From: Clostridia bacterium
Lineage (GTDB): Bacteria > Bacillota > Clostridia > TANB77 > CAG-465
Reading direction: 5' to 3'
Length of the DNA: 64,000 bases
NCBI GenBank assembly: GCA_028684095.1
Contig: JAQUGQ010000002.1
Coordinates: forward strand, 1 to 64,000
Part shown: one piece after another, positions 44,493 to 54,212 of the stretch
How the letters are laid out: every line of letters begins with the position of its first letter
Numbering within the stretch: the first letter of the stretch is position 1
Program-made: the position numbers and the translations under genes
Notes under the pieces: model-generated
Told to the model about the DNA's origin: nothing
The model's database searches: none
Seen by the model: the letters and a program-made list of their open reading frames with translations, nothing else

Positions 44493-46028
44493 TTACCTAA
44501 TTATAAGAATTTTTTGTCCTACATTAATTATACTTTGATCTGTTATATCATTCGTTTGTACTATTTTATCAACAGTTGTATTATATTTTTTAGCTATAGA
44601 CCATAGATTATCTTTTGGCTTAACTATATATATATTCATACTATCTAAATCAGTTACATTTAAATCATTAACTTCAATTTTATCTGCAAGATTCAAATCT
44701 ACTATATTTTCAGATTTTATATTTAAGTTTAGTTTTAGTTTTATATCCATATCATTTCCATTTTGAATAATACTAGCCTTATCTGCAAATATATTAAGAC
44801 TTATATTAGTATCTGGTTTAATTTCATCTATTATGAATTCCTCATTTACTAACACATCAACTACTTTATTTTCAATCTCTAAAGTATCTAAATTTTGAAC
44901 TAAAATTCCTATTTTTACATTACCTTCTATATTAATATTATTTGCTGTTTGTTTCAATAGTATATAGCTGGTGTCTATAGTATAATCTAAAAGTTTTGAA
45001 TTATCTAATAATATATTATTTAAAGTTTCTTTAATATCTATATTTTTTACAATTGTATTTTCGTCCCTTACTGCTCTTGTAACTATTTTTTCATATTTTA
45101 ATTCTTTATCTTCGCAGTAAAAATCATCTACATATGAAATTTCTTCTTGTTCATACATATTAACATATACACCTATTTGGTATTCTACACTCATTGTTTT
45201 TGTAGTTAACATCTCCGTGTTTGGTTTTATGTTGAAATCATTTATTACAAAGTCTAAAGTAAATTTCGACTTATCATTTATATTATCCATTTCAATCATA
45301 CCAGAAAATGGTATTTCTAATATAATTTTTTTAATTTCAGTATCTTGATTATCTACTAAATATAGCACATTTACTACTATATCACCCTTTACCATTATTT
45401 TATTATAGCTCTCTTTATATTCGGTATTTATAATAGATGGTTCTACTTTTAATATTTCATAAAAATCTTCATTGTCCTTTGAAATCATAATATCTTCTTT
45501 TGAAGCTATTATATTATACTTACTTCTTATTAAATTATTAAATTCATTCCTGTTTAATTTTGTTTCAACTTTGTAATCAGGAGAAAAATTTTGTATTAAA
45601 TTAACATATATTGATTCCACTCCTTTAACTCTAAATATAACTTCTGTTTTAATAGCTATTTTTCTTTCGTTTGGAAGAGAGTATATAACGTTTTTAACTA
45701 TAGGTCTTACTCTTACATCAGTATTTTTTTGAATACCTTTAACGTTTAATACTTGGGTATAAGGAAGTGATACATATAGTCCTCTTGTACCCATAATTGT
45801 CTCATTAGTCCTATATATAACATAATAGTTAATCTTACCAGTAACTTTAATTTTATTGTCCATAACCTCTATGTCTGTTACATATGGATTAACTGTAACA
45901 TTTATTATTTTAATTGCATCTGGTTTTGTATCAGGAACAAGTATATCTTGCTCAATCCACACACTTACCCTTTCTCTTATCGGTATAGTATAAAGATTCA
46001 AACCCTTATTTTCTGTATTCACTAACAT
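44493..46028 (-). CDS. SPOCS/DUF3794 protein with C-terminal LysM (SipL-like)
   Basis: 511 aa. Three SPOCS (DUF3794) modules, beginning near residues 25, 155 and 295, with VKVTGKINYYVIYR-type strands, followed by a LysM domain at about 463-510 (YIVKPKDNLWSIAKKYNTTVDKI). This architecture matches SipL of Clostridioides difficile, which tethers SpoIVA and the coat to the forespore membrane through the LysM. Directly upstream of yunB, so likely mother-cell expressed. Start follows GAGGGGG. Confidence 0.85.
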   Translation of the reverse strand: MLVNTENKGLNLYTIPIRERVSVWIEQDILVPDTKPDAIKIINVTVNPYVTDIEVMDNKIKVTGKINYYVIYRTNETIMGTRGLYVSLPYTQVLNVKGIQKNTDVRVRPIVKNVIYSLPNERKIAIKTEVIFRVKGVESIYVNLIQNFSPDYKVETKLNRNEFNNLIRSKYNIIASKEDIMISKDNEDFYEILKVEPSIINTEYKESYNKIMVKGDIVVNVLYLVDNQDTEIKKIILEIPFSGMIEMDNINDKSKFTLDFVINDFNIKPNTEMLTTKTMSVEYQIGVYVNMYEQEEISYVDDFYCEDKELKYEKIVTRAVRDENTIVKNIDIKETLNNILLDNSKLLDYTIDTSYILLKQTANNINIEGNVKIGILVQNLDTLEIENKVVDVLVNEEFIIDEIKPDTNISLNIFADKASIIQNGNDMDIKLKLNLNIKSENIVDLNLADKIEVNDLNVTDLDSMNIYIVKPKDNLWSIAKKYNTTVDKIVQTNDITDQSIINVGQKILIIR

Positions 46029-46187
46029 AATATTTCCCCCTCATATATTTTTATATTACAATATATGAATAGTATTTTAAAATATTACTGTCAAATTAAT
46101 TTTTTTTACATAATATATATTAGTAAATTAAAGTGAATAGTTTTAATTTACATTAGATATTTATCCGTAAATTAATTTCAATACATA
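46029..46187. other. Spacer between the sipL-like and ypeB genes
   Basis: No ORF. Directly upstream of the sipL-like start (minus strand) there is a CATATATT that could be a sigma-E -10, but a convincing -35 is not seen. Confidence 0.35.
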
Positions 46188-46220
46188 TAGCAGAATATCT
46201 AATGATTAGATATTCTGCTA
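46188..46220 (-). terminator. Terminator of the sleB-ypeB operon
   Basis: Perfect 15-bp stem TAGCAGAATATCTAA/TTAGATATTCTGCTA with a TGA loop. Confidence 0.85.
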
Positions 46221-46225
46221 TATTA

Positions 46226-47605
46226 CTACATTGTCAGTGTTCCATTGGGAGTTTCAATAATCATTAATACATTTTCTTCTTCACCAGTTAATGCATTGAT
46301 ATATATAATACATTTTTTTTCATTTACAGTTCCTTTAAATTCATATACTAATAATTCTCTTTTAGATTCTGTAGGTACAATGGCTAAATTTTTACTTTCC
46401 ACTTTTATACTTTTATTTATTTTACTTTGTGCTTCTTCAATAGTTAATTTTGGTGTTAAATTATCTCTATTTGTATGGTTAAATGTATATCCACCAGTTT
46501 CTACAGAACATATTTCACCATCATCTAATGCAATTTTAACTTTAATTAAATCTGGATATAATATAATATAATCTTGTAGAGCTGCATAGTTTATAGTAAC
46601 TAAATTTTCTGTTATTATATAATAAGTATCTACTACATTTTCTATTCCAGCTTTTTCAAGAAAATCTTCACCTAATTTTTTAGCATTATCAATCGTAATC
46701 TTTTGCTCAACTACTTTTTTATCACTTACCATTAAATATAATTTTCCATCTTTTTTAGTCATGTATACATCACGTATAATTAAATTATCCTTTAATTTAA
46801 CTTGGAATTCATATAAATCTAATTTATTATTATTTTCACCTATAAAGTTTACATACTCTAAATTTTCTTCTCCAAATATAGTATTTAAATTAGTTTTAGC
46901 TTGTTCCTGTGTTACAATATTTTCACTTAAATTTTTTGGAGTCATCTCAATAATATGATTTGAATATGCACCATCATAAATTAAGCCTTCATACTCTACA
47001 AATGTTTCAACTATACTCTGTATATTTGATACCGCTACATTTTCATCTAGATTTTTGTTACCCAATTTTTCTACTTCATCCCATTTTAATCTTCCAGAAT
47101 TAAGATCTTCATATATCTTATTAGTAACATTTAACAACTCAGTACTACTTGTATTAAGTTTAACTATATTTTCAGATTGTTCAGCGGTTATTTCTTTTCC
47201 TCTGCTTACTTGATCCATTAAAGAATGTGAATAATCGCTAAGTTGAGTTAAATATTTTGAAGTATTACCCATTTTCTCTTGAATTATTGGCAAATTAGCT
47301 AGATTTTCTTTTGCTAAATTTGATTGTCTCCATACATCTGCAAGTGTTGTTATTATTAATCTTTTATCTGATATTATTTGAAGCTTAGATAATTCTAAAT
47401 CTACATTCTTTATATATGATGTCATTTCATACATACTCCTGTTATATTCATCTTGTACTAACTGTTTTTGCCTCTTAAAGTTATTTGTCATTTCTAAACT
47501 AAATATAACAAAAAAACCAAATATACAGAAGAATATTAAACCCATTACTTTAGGATTTGTTTTTCTTTTTAATCTAATTATTTTATTTTCAATCTTTTCA
47601 ATCAT
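46226..47605 (-). CDS. ypeB: Germination protein YpeB
   Basis: 459 aa. One N-terminal membrane helix (about 20-42), a helical region, and PepSY-type domains in the C-terminal half (TIDNAKKLGEDFLEKAGI, TIEEAQSKI). YpeB stabilises and localises the cortex-lytic enzyme SleB. It overlaps sleB by four bases (ATGA), confirming the pair. Confidence 0.92.
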   Translation of the reverse strand: MIEKIENKIIRLKRKTNPKVMGLIFFCIFGFFVIFSLEMTNNFKRQKQLVQDEYNRSMYEMTSYIKNVDLELSKLQIISDKRLIITTLADVWRQSNLAKENLANLPIIQEKMGNTSKYLTQLSDYSHSLMDQVSRGKEITAEQSENIVKLNTSSTELLNVTNKIYEDLNSGRLKWDEVEKLGNKNLDENVAVSNIQSIVETFVEYEGLIYDGAYSNHIIEMTPKNLSENIVTQEQAKTNLNTIFGEENLEYVNFIGENNNKLDLYEFQVKLKDNLIIRDVYMTKKDGKLYLMVSDKKVVEQKITIDNAKKLGEDFLEKAGIENVVDTYYIITENLVTINYAALQDYIILYPDLIKVKIALDDGEICSVETGGYTFNHTNRDNLTPKLTIEEAQSKINKSIKVESKNLAIVPTESKRELLVYEFKGTVNEKKCIIYINALTGEEENVLMIIETPNGTLTM

Positions 47606-48141
47606 TTTTCTCCTCCACTCACTGCAAATGTATGTTTACCTATTACTTTAACAGTTTTAAGTGTAAATAACCATTTGCTTTTTGTGGTTTTTGCATTATA
47701 GAAAAATAGTGCTCCATTAGTCGGATCTGAACCATTCATAGCTTCTTTTGCTGCTTTATATATTGTAGAGTTTTTATCTATTGCTTTGTTAAACTGCCCA
47801 TCAGTAACACACGTAAATTGTCCTTTCTGATATATTACCCCAGATATAGTATTGGGAAATTCTGCACTTTTTACTCGATTTAAAATAACTGCACCAACAC
47901 ACACCTGACCTTGATATGGTTCTCCTCTTGCCTCTCCATTAATTAATCTTGCTAATAATTGTGTTACATCTGAACCTGATGATGGATTTTTAGTTGCTAA
48001 CGAACTTGCTTTTATTTCTTTTGCAGCATATAATCCTGAAATGTTTATACTAATATTATTAATAGATAAATATAGTGAGAATACTAAAAAACCTAATACA
48101 CACACAAAAATTGTATATTTTTTAAAATTATATGCTTTCAT
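47602..48141 (-). CDS. sleB: Spore cortex-lytic enzyme SleB
   Basis: About 179 aa: signal/anchor helix (about 9-28) followed by a Hydrolase_2 (lytic transglycosylase-like) domain: LLARLINGEARGEPYQGQVCVGAVILNRV with the catalytic Glu, and GQFTCVTDGQFN. The peptidoglycan-binding domain found in Bacillus SleB is missing, as in many clostridial forms. ATG at 48141 follows CGGAGGTAAT. Acts on muramic-delta-lactam cortex at germination. Confidence 0.9.
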   Translation of the reverse strand: MKAYNFKKYTIFVCVLGFLVFSLYLSINNISINISGLYAAKEIKASSLATKNPSSGSDVTQLLARLINGEARGEPYQGQVCVGAVILNRVKSAEFPNTISGVIYQKGQFTCVTDGQFNKAIDKNSTIYKAAKEAMNGSDPTNGALFFYNAKTTKSKWLFTLKTVKVIGKHTFAVSGGEK

Positions 48142-48216
48142 ATTACCTCCGAATTTAGTAATATTTTTAGCAATTTTCCAAAAAATATACAATTTTACAA
48201 TTTGTTCATACTATTA

Positions 48217-48468
48217 TTATAATATAAATTGCAAGATAATTAAAAGTATTACTCCTGGTATTCCAAGTATTCCAGCTGTAAGTGCTGTTATAGTATTAAA
48301 TGGTATATTTAATCCAAATCCAGCACCAAAAGTATTTACTAGTATTATAAGCAAAACACCTAGTATTATATTTAATATTAACTTAAATATTATTTTAAAG
48401 GGCCATGATAGTATTTTTGCTATTATAACAATAGCTATTATACATCCAAAAAAAATTAAATATTGCAT
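48217..48468 (-). CDS. bofA: BofA-family protein (pro-sigma-K processing inhibitor)
   Basis: 83 aa, almost entirely hydrophobic with two or three helices. The C-terminal motif NIPFNTITALTAGILGIPGVILLIIL matches BofA, which holds SpoIVFB inactive until the forespore signal arrives. Located just upstream of sleB-ypeB. Whether this organism has SpoIVFB is not visible here. Confidence 0.88.
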   Translation of the reverse strand: MQYLIFFGCIIAIVIIAKILSWPFKIIFKLILNIILGVLLIILVNTFGAGFGLNIPFNTITALTAGILGIPGVILLIILQFIL

Positions 48469-48612
48469 AAAATAACCTCATTTCTTCTCTTATTATATTA
48501 CTTATTTTTAGAAAATATTACATTTTGATATTTTTAATCATTTTTTCATTATTTTTTCATATACTATATTGTATAGTAATATAAAATATATTTTCGATTG
48601 GAGGTATATATC

Positions 48613-48960
48613 ATGTGTAATGAAAGAACAACTAAAAACGAGTTTTATCTAACTGATAGCATTCGGATTGAAGGTTCAATAACTGATTTTAACCTATTTG
48701 TTGAAAACAATTTAATACTTGAGCACTGCACGAACTTTTCATATGTAGCAAATAAATTATTTGCTACAAAAAGTGGTTCAAATATCCATGTTTTTGGAAC
48801 AAAAGTTATAAAGGTTAATCAAAAATCAAACTTAGAAGAACTAGCAATATTTGAAATTAAATCTTCAAAAGTTTCTATACAAGTCATGATCAATGAAACT
48901 TTGTATATCATTGATTATAACTGCCAAGTAACTTTTAGTAATTTCATCAAATATTACTAA
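48613..48960 (+). CDS. Hypothetical 115-aa protein
   Basis: Not recognised. Cytoplasmic, mixed alpha/beta with a beta-rich pattern (RIEGSITDFNLFVENNL, SGSNIHVFGTKVIKV, VMINETLYIIDYNC), no membrane helix and two or three cysteines. The pattern of short strands with glycine turns resembles an OB or YabP-like fold, but that is a weak guess. ATG at 48613 has an excellent GGAGG site. It is the only plus-strand gene between 44 and 61 kb. Confidence 0.6.
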   Translation: MCNERTTKNEFYLTDSIRIEGSITDFNLFVENNLILEHCTNFSYVANKLFATKSGSNIHVFGTKVIKVNQKSNLEELAIFEIKSSKVSIQVMINETLYIIDYNCQVTFSNFIKYY

Positions 48961-48967
48961 CTTCTTA

Positions 48968-48997
48968 AAAATGACGAGATAACTATCACGTCATTTT
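48968..48997. terminator. Bidirectional terminator
   Basis: Stem AAAATGACG/CGTCATTTT (48968-48976, 48989-48997) with T run, between convergent genes. Confidence 0.85.
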
Positions 48998-49009
48998 TTT
49001 GTATTAAAG

Positions 49010-49516
49010 CTACTTTTTATTATTTTCAAAATAACTTCTAAATGTATTTTCAATATCATCATTTCTATCAGATATTGACATTAAAATATATTTTCCCCTT
49101 GATATAATCAAAGAATTTTTGACAAGTTCAAATTGATCCTGTAAATATCTTTCAAATGTATTTTCAATATTTCTCAATCTAAATTTTAACTTACTTTTAA
49201 CGTATTCAATATCTCTTATGTTTTTAACTTTTATTATCGCAATTTCATCAGCTCTAATATTCATTATTGGAATTTTTATCACATAACTCTCTAACTTTAA
49301 AACATCTATATCATATGTATCCTTAACTTGTTGTTCTTCTAATAGTATCATAGGAGTCATGTCATTTCCTAAATTTAAGGATATATCATTCATTATATCT
49401 GAAGAATTTAAGTTAACGTTAGAATAATCATCTTTAAAATATGTAATAAAAACTACGAATACAATAATTATAATTATTAATAAAAGAATTGTAATTATTA
49501 AAATATTTTTTTTCAT
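49010..49516 (-). CDS. DUF4358-like membrane-anchored protein
   Basis: 168 aa with an N-terminal membrane anchor (about 5-27). The outside domain has LLEEQQVKDTYDID, RADEIAIIKVKN and a terminal ISDRNDDIENTFRSYF, which fits the DUF4358 family of Firmicutes. No lipobox. Function unknown. Confidence 0.7.
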   Translation of the reverse strand: MKKNILIITILLLIIIIIVFVVFITYFKDDYSNVNLNSSDIMNDISLNLGNDMTPMILLEEQQVKDTYDIDVLKLESYVIKIPIMNIRADEIAIIKVKNIRDIEYVKSKLKFRLRNIENTFERYLQDQFELVKNSLIISRGKYILMSISDRNDDIENTFRSYFENNKK

Positions 49517-49609
49517 AATATATCCTCCTTATATGAATATATTATATAATTAATTGCTTTTATTGTCAAGTTAAATAACTTTTTTTAACAGTTACATGTT
49601 TTTTCGCTA

Positions 49610-50377
49610 CTATTTTAAATCAAATAACTTAATTGAATTATTATATAGTATCTTTGATAATTCCTCTTCGTTAATATTTTTGTATTCTGCAAGTTTTTTA
49701 CATATAATATTCAAATTTGAAGAGTTATTAATTTTGCCTCTAAATGGTATTGGAGATAAATAAGGAGAATCTGTTTCCATAACCATTTGCTCTATTGGAA
49801 TCATTTCTATATATTTTTTAAAAGATATATTTCTTGGATAAGTTATGTTGCCTCCAAATGCTACAAAATATTTTCTTTCTAATACTAATCTAACTAAATC
49901 GTCTGTTGGTGCAAAGCAGTGAAAAAGCAATTTGGTACCTATATTTACATTTTCTTTTATTATGTTATATGTATCTAAAGCAGCATCTCTTGAATGTATT
50001 ATTATAGGCAATTTAAGCTTCTCAGCTAATTTAATTTGTTTTTTAAATAAATTAATTTGTTTCTCTTTATTATCTTTTACATAAGCATAATCTAAACCAA
50101 TTTCCCCTACAGCAACTATTTTTTCACCTTTATTGATGTTATATAATTCTTCTAATTTATCTACATCCTCTTCTATACTTTCCGGATGAATTCCTATTGT
50201 AGAAAATATATAGTCATACTTTTTTGCAAGTTCAATACATTCTCTAGAACCTTCTATACTATATCCAACATTTATTATTTTATCAACATTTGCATCTTTT
50301 ATTATAGCTAATATTTCATCTAAATTATCTTTATATACCTTATCATTGTAATGTGCATGTGTATCTATGTATCTCAT
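49610..50377 (-). CDS. tatD: TatD-family metal-dependent hydrolase
   Basis: 255 aa. YIDTHAHYND (HxH metal motif), VGEIGLDY (Glu), IIHSRDA and LFHCFAP (His), METDSPYLSP (Asp) are the TatD-type TIM-barrel metal ligands. TatD proteins are 3'-5' exonucleases/DNases; D-tyrosyl or RNA substrates have also been reported. Twelve bases downstream of the sensor kinase gene, so cotranscribed. Confidence 0.92.
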   Translation of the reverse strand: MRYIDTHAHYNDKVYKDNLDEILAIIKDANVDKIINVGYSIEGSRECIELAKKYDYIFSTIGIHPESIEEDVDKLEELYNINKGEKIVAVGEIGLDYAYVKDNKEKQINLFKKQIKLAEKLKLPIIIHSRDAALDTYNIIKENVNIGTKLLFHCFAPTDDLVRLVLERKYFVAFGGNITYPRNISFKKYIEMIPIEQMVMETDSPYLSPIPFRGKINNSSNLNIICKKLAEYKNINEEELSKILYNNSIKLFDLK

Positions 50378-50388
50378 TATATCTCCTC

Positions 50389-51765
50389 TTATTTAACTGG
50401 TAACGTTATAATTATTTCTGTACCTTTATCAATTTCACTTTTAATATCTATATTTCCTCCGTTACCATCTACTATTTCTTTAACTATAGCAAGTCCAAGT
50501 CCTGTTCCACCCATTTGTCTAGATCTTGCTTTATCTACTCTATAGAACCTTTCAAATATTCTTTGTAAATCTTTTTCTGATATACCCATACCGTTATCTA
50601 TTATTTTAATATATGCACTATTATTTACAGTACCAACATATAACATTATATTTCCACCATCAGGTGTATATTTTATACTATTACTTACTATATTCATTAT
50701 TACTTGTTCTATTGAATCTTTATCTGCATATACCTTAGTTGGCACTATTACTTCACATTTTACAATATGTTCTTTTTGACTTGCACTATACTTCATTTTT
50801 TCAGTTACAGTATTAGCTAAATCAGATAATGAAAACGTTGTTTTTTTCCAAGATGCCTTACTATAATCAAATTTTGAAAGTTGAAGTAAATCTGCAACTA
50901 ATCTATCCATTCTATTAGCTTCTTGATTAATAACCCTAGCAAATTCTGAAATTTCCGCACCAGTTAAATCTACTCTCATCATTGTTTCAGAGTATCCTTT
51001 AATGGATGTAAGTGGTGTTTTAAGTTCATGGGAAACATTAGCAACAAACTCTTTTCTCATATTGTCTAATCTAACACTTTCAGTTACATTTCTTACAACC
51101 ATTATTATACCCATAGGTATAAGCTTGTCACTAAAGAAAGGTACAAATATTAAGTTTAAAACATTTTCATTTATAATTACTTTATATTCAATATTTTTAT
51201 AATTTGGTAAATACATTATTTGATCAAACTCTAATTGTAAACTTAATTTTTTAATTATCTTATCAAAATCATCATATTCTTTAGATATCCCTAAAAGATT
51301 TATAGCAGATTTATTTATATGAACAACATCTTTCGTAACAGAAAAAGCTATTACTCCATCAGCCATTTGTTCTAAAATAATTTCAGTTTTGCTTTTTTGA
51401 CTATTTAAATCAAAGTTATTTTTCTTTATCACTTCCATCATAGTTGAATATATATCTATTAACTCATCAATTTCTTTAAATTTATTATATCCCTTTAAAT
51501 GTTTTGTTTCTAACGCTTTTCCATCTATAACACTTTTCATATTCTTCTCTAATTTTTTAAGTGGAAATATTATCATTTTAGATAGTACACTTGCCAGTGT
51601 CAATACAACAGCAAATATGATTAACAATATAATTATATTGTTAATCTGAAATAGATTATCTGTTAAAATAATCTCTAATTTCATTAAATAAAAAACAGAT
51701 AAATACGTAATCAAAATTGTTGCAATAGATAGTAATAATATGGTTCTTTTTATTGTCTCTTTCAA
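50389..51765 (-). CDS. Sensor histidine kinase, PhoR/WalK-like
   Basis: 458 aa. Two N-terminal membrane helices (about 6-26 and 40-62), a HAMP-like linker, a PAS domain (about 105-205), HisKA with NVSHELKTPLTSIKGY (phospho-His) and HATPase_c with N-box NSIKYTPDGG and DNGMGI/GGTGLGLAI. The very short outside loop resembles PhoR-type or small WalK sensors. TTG at 51765 follows GAGGTG at six bases; the longer frame from 51816 overlaps the regulator spacer and lacks a site. No WalH/I/J genes adjoin. Confidence 0.85.
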   Translation of the reverse strand: MKETIKRTILLLSIATILITYLSVFYLMKLEIILTDNLFQINNIIILLIIFAVVLTLASVLSKMIIFPLKKLEKNMKSVIDGKALETKHLKGYNKFKEIDELIDIYSTMMEVIKKNNFDLNSQKSKTEIILEQMADGVIAFSVTKDVVHINKSAINLLGISKEYDDFDKIIKKLSLQLEFDQIMYLPNYKNIEYKVIINENVLNLIFVPFFSDKLIPMGIIMVVRNVTESVRLDNMRKEFVANVSHELKTPLTSIKGYSETMMRVDLTGAEISEFARVINQEANRMDRLVADLLQLSKFDYSKASWKKTTFSLSDLANTVTEKMKYSASQKEHIVKCEVIVPTKVYADKDSIEQVIMNIVSNSIKYTPDGGNIMLYVGTVNNSAYIKIIDNGMGISEKDLQRIFERFYRVDKARSRQMGGTGLGLAIVKEIVDGNGGNIDIKSEIDKGTEIIITLPVK

Positions 51766-51822
51766 ATTTTGCACCTCTTTTATCAAAGAAATAGTGGTAC
51801 ATATATAATGCACCACTAACGG

Positions 51823-52527
51823 TTATTTTAGTGTTACATAGTAACCCATTCCTCTTTTTGTTAATAAATACTTTGGAGCAGCTGTATTGGTCTCTATTTT
51901 CTCTCTAAGTCTTCTTACCGTAACGTCAACTGTTCTTGCATCACCATAATAATCGTAACCCCATATAGTTTTTAAAATCTGCTCCCTTGTAAATACTTCA
52001 TTTGGAGCACTTGATAATAGTTTTAATAAATCAAATTCTTTAGTTGTTAAATCAATTATTTTACTATTAATTGTAGCTAAATAATTTTTTGAATCTATGA
52101 ACATATCTTTTATCATAAATCCATTTTGCTTTTCATCAGATGTTGTATTTTCAACATTTTTAACATATTTTCTTAAATTTGCTTTTATTCTAGCCATAAC
52201 TTCTCTAATGCTGAATGGTTTGGTCATATAATCATCTGCACCAAGCTCTAAACCTATAATTTTATCAACAACATCTTCTCTTGCTGTAAGCATTATAATA
52301 GGACATGATAATTTTTGCCTTATTTTTCTACACACTGTAAATCCATCTGATTTAGGAAGCATAACATCTAGTAATATCAAATCAGGATTAACTTCAAAAG
52401 CTTTTTCTATAGCTTCATCAGCATCATACGCTTCAAAGGTTTTATATCCTTCTTTTTCTAAATTAAATTTCAAAATTTCAACTATTGATTTTTCATCATC
52501 TACTATTAGAATTTTTCTCTCATCCAT
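51823..52527 (-). CDS. OmpR-family response regulator, PhoP/WalR-like
   Basis: 234 aa. Receiver with DDE triad ILIVDDEKS, phospho-Asp LILLDVMLP, and MLTAREDVVD/ADDYMTKPF; winged-helix DNA-binding domain with TKEFDLLKLL and VRRLREKIE. ATG at 52527 follows GGGGTG. Two direct repeats 31 bp apart lie upstream (52595-52641) and may be its own binding sites. Confidence 0.9.
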   Translation of the reverse strand: MDERKILIVDDEKSIVEILKFNLEKEGYKTFEAYDADEAIEKAFEVNPDLILLDVMLPKSDGFTVCRKIRQKLSCPIIMLTAREDVVDKIIGLELGADDYMTKPFSIREVMARIKANLRKYVKNVENTTSDEKQNGFMIKDMFIDSKNYLATINSKIIDLTTKEFDLLKLLSSAPNEVFTREQILKTIWGYDYYGDARTVDVTVRRLREKIETNTAAPKYLLTKRGMGYYVTLK

Positions 52528-52844
52528 ATAAAAACACCCCACAAATTTCTATATACATTATATCATAAAACTTTTATTTTGCTATATTTTTTGAAATATT
52601 TATGTAATTTTACTTAAATCTTTTTAATATTTATGTAATTTAAGTAAAACCTTGATATTTTTTCGTAGTATTTGTGTATTTTTTATAAAAACGTGTTAAT
52701 TAGAAATAAAATAATAATTTAAAACTAATAAAATTAAAAGTTTATATTATAAGCATTGTATTAAAACATTTTAATAAATAAATAGATTATTATAATTGTC
52801 TAACTTTTTGGGTTCAGTACATAATTAAATCGTTTTTCATTTAG
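52528..52844. other. 317-base spacer upstream of the response regulator
   Basis: No ORF. It contains the direct repeats annotated at 52595-52641, and about 200 bases of AT-rich sequence after them in which no structure is evident. It presumably holds the regulator's promoter. Confidence 0.5.
52595..52641 (-). repeat. Direct repeat pair upstream of the response regulator
   Basis: Two identical 16-mers AATATTTATGTAATTT (52595-52610 and 52626-52641; given on the plus strand), start to start 31 bp, about three helical turns. Suitable for tandem OmpR-type binding; autoregulation is inference. Confidence 0.6.
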
Positions 52845-54212
52845 CTACTTTTTAACTAATTCTTTAAATAATTTTCCTCTTTCTTCAAAATTTTTGTAAT
52901 ATCCATAACTTGCTGAAGCTGGAGATAAAAGGCAAGTTCCGTTTTTAGGAGTATTTAATTTTGATAATTGGGTTGCATTTTCTAAATTTTCTGCATATAT
53001 ATACCTATTGTTATTTTCATCTAACAAATCATATATTCTGCGACCACTTTCAGCAATAAGTAAAATTTTATTAATTTTACTATTTACTAAAAACTTAACT
53101 AACTCTGAATAATTTACTCCTCTATCTTTTCCTCCAATAATTATTGTGTCTACTTTTCCAAGACTTTTAATTGCACATATAGTAGCTTCTGGAATAGTTG
53201 CAATAGAATCGTTATAGAAATTTATACCATTATACTTTCCTACGTATTCCATTCTATGTTCTAAACCTTTAAACGAAGATATAGAATCTAAAATATCTTT
53301 TATTTCTAAACCTATTTCATTTGATACAGCTAAAGCTATTACTATATTGTATAAATTGTGTTCACCTGTTAAATTTGTTTTTATATCTTTTATATTAATT
53401 ATTGATTTTTTTTCGTCTATACAAAATATTATTTCGTTACCTTTAATATTTATATAATAATCCTCTTTAATATTATCATTATTAATATATACTGGTAATC
53501 TTCTTTGTCCTACTTTTAATATATTATCAATATTTATATTTTTAGATGATGAATTATATATTAATATATCGTTTTCATTTTGAAACTTATATATATTTTC
53601 TTTTGATACTATATATTCATTGAATGATTCATAGTAATCCAAATGTTCCTCATAAATATTTAATAATACTGCAATTTTAGGTGATTTAGTTATATATTGT
53701 AGTTGATGTGATGACATTTCAAATACAATTACTGTACTATCTTTTATATCATTAATTTCAGACAATATAGGTGTTCCAATATTCCCAACTAATTTACTAT
53801 CTAAATTACAACTTTTAAATATATGATGTATCAACGAAGAAGTTGTACTTTTGCCCTTTGTTCCTGTTATACCAATTACTATATTTTTTGAATATTCCAG
53901 AAATATACTCGTTTGAGATACAATTTTTTCTTTATATTTATCGTATAGTTCCCTTTTTATTGATACCCCTGGACTTTTAATTACAAGATCAAACCTTTTA
54001 AAATATTCTTCATACTCATTATCACAATAAACTTCAACATTTTCATCGTCTATTTTATCAATAATATTATAATCTAATATAGATATTTTAATATTTTTAA
54101 ATCTGTTACGTATAAAATTATATGTTGACTTTCCTTCTCTGCTATAACCTAATATAAGTATTTTCTTACCATCTAGAAAATTATATATATCATTAATTGT
54201 TTTCTCTACCAT
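52845..54212 (-). CDS. murD: UDP-MurNAc-L-Ala--glutamate ligase (MurD, probably MurD2 type)
   Basis: 455 aa Mur ligase. N-terminal Rossmann domain (ILILGYSREGKSTYNF), central P-loop GITGTKGKSTTSS, EMSSHQLQ, NIYEEHLDYY and TGEHNLYN, and the C-terminal IIGGKDRG block all fit MurD. Its ATG overlaps the stop of murL by one base (TAATG). Since MurL epimerises the L-Glu residue of UDP-MurNAc-L-Ala-L-Glu, this MurD is likely the MurD2 type that adds L-Glu rather than D-Glu (inference from context). Confidence 0.9.
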   Translation of the reverse strand: MVEKTINDIYNFLDGKKILILGYSREGKSTYNFIRNRFKNIKISILDYNIIDKIDDENVEVYCDNEYEEYFKRFDLVIKSPGVSIKRELYDKYKEKIVSQTSIFLEYSKNIVIGITGTKGKSTTSSLIHHIFKSCNLDSKLVGNIGTPILSEINDIKDSTVIVFEMSSHQLQYITKSPKIAVLLNIYEEHLDYYESFNEYIVSKENIYKFQNENDILIYNSSSKNINIDNILKVGQRRLPVYINNDNIKEDYYINIKGNEIIFCIDEKKSIINIKDIKTNLTGEHNLYNIVIALAVSNEIGLEIKDILDSISSFKGLEHRMEYVGKYNGINFYNDSIATIPEATICAIKSLGKVDTIIIGGKDRGVNYSELVKFLVNSKINKILLIAESGRRIYDLLDENNNRYIYAENLENATQLSKLNTPKNGTCLLSPASASYGYYKNFEERGKLFKELVKK

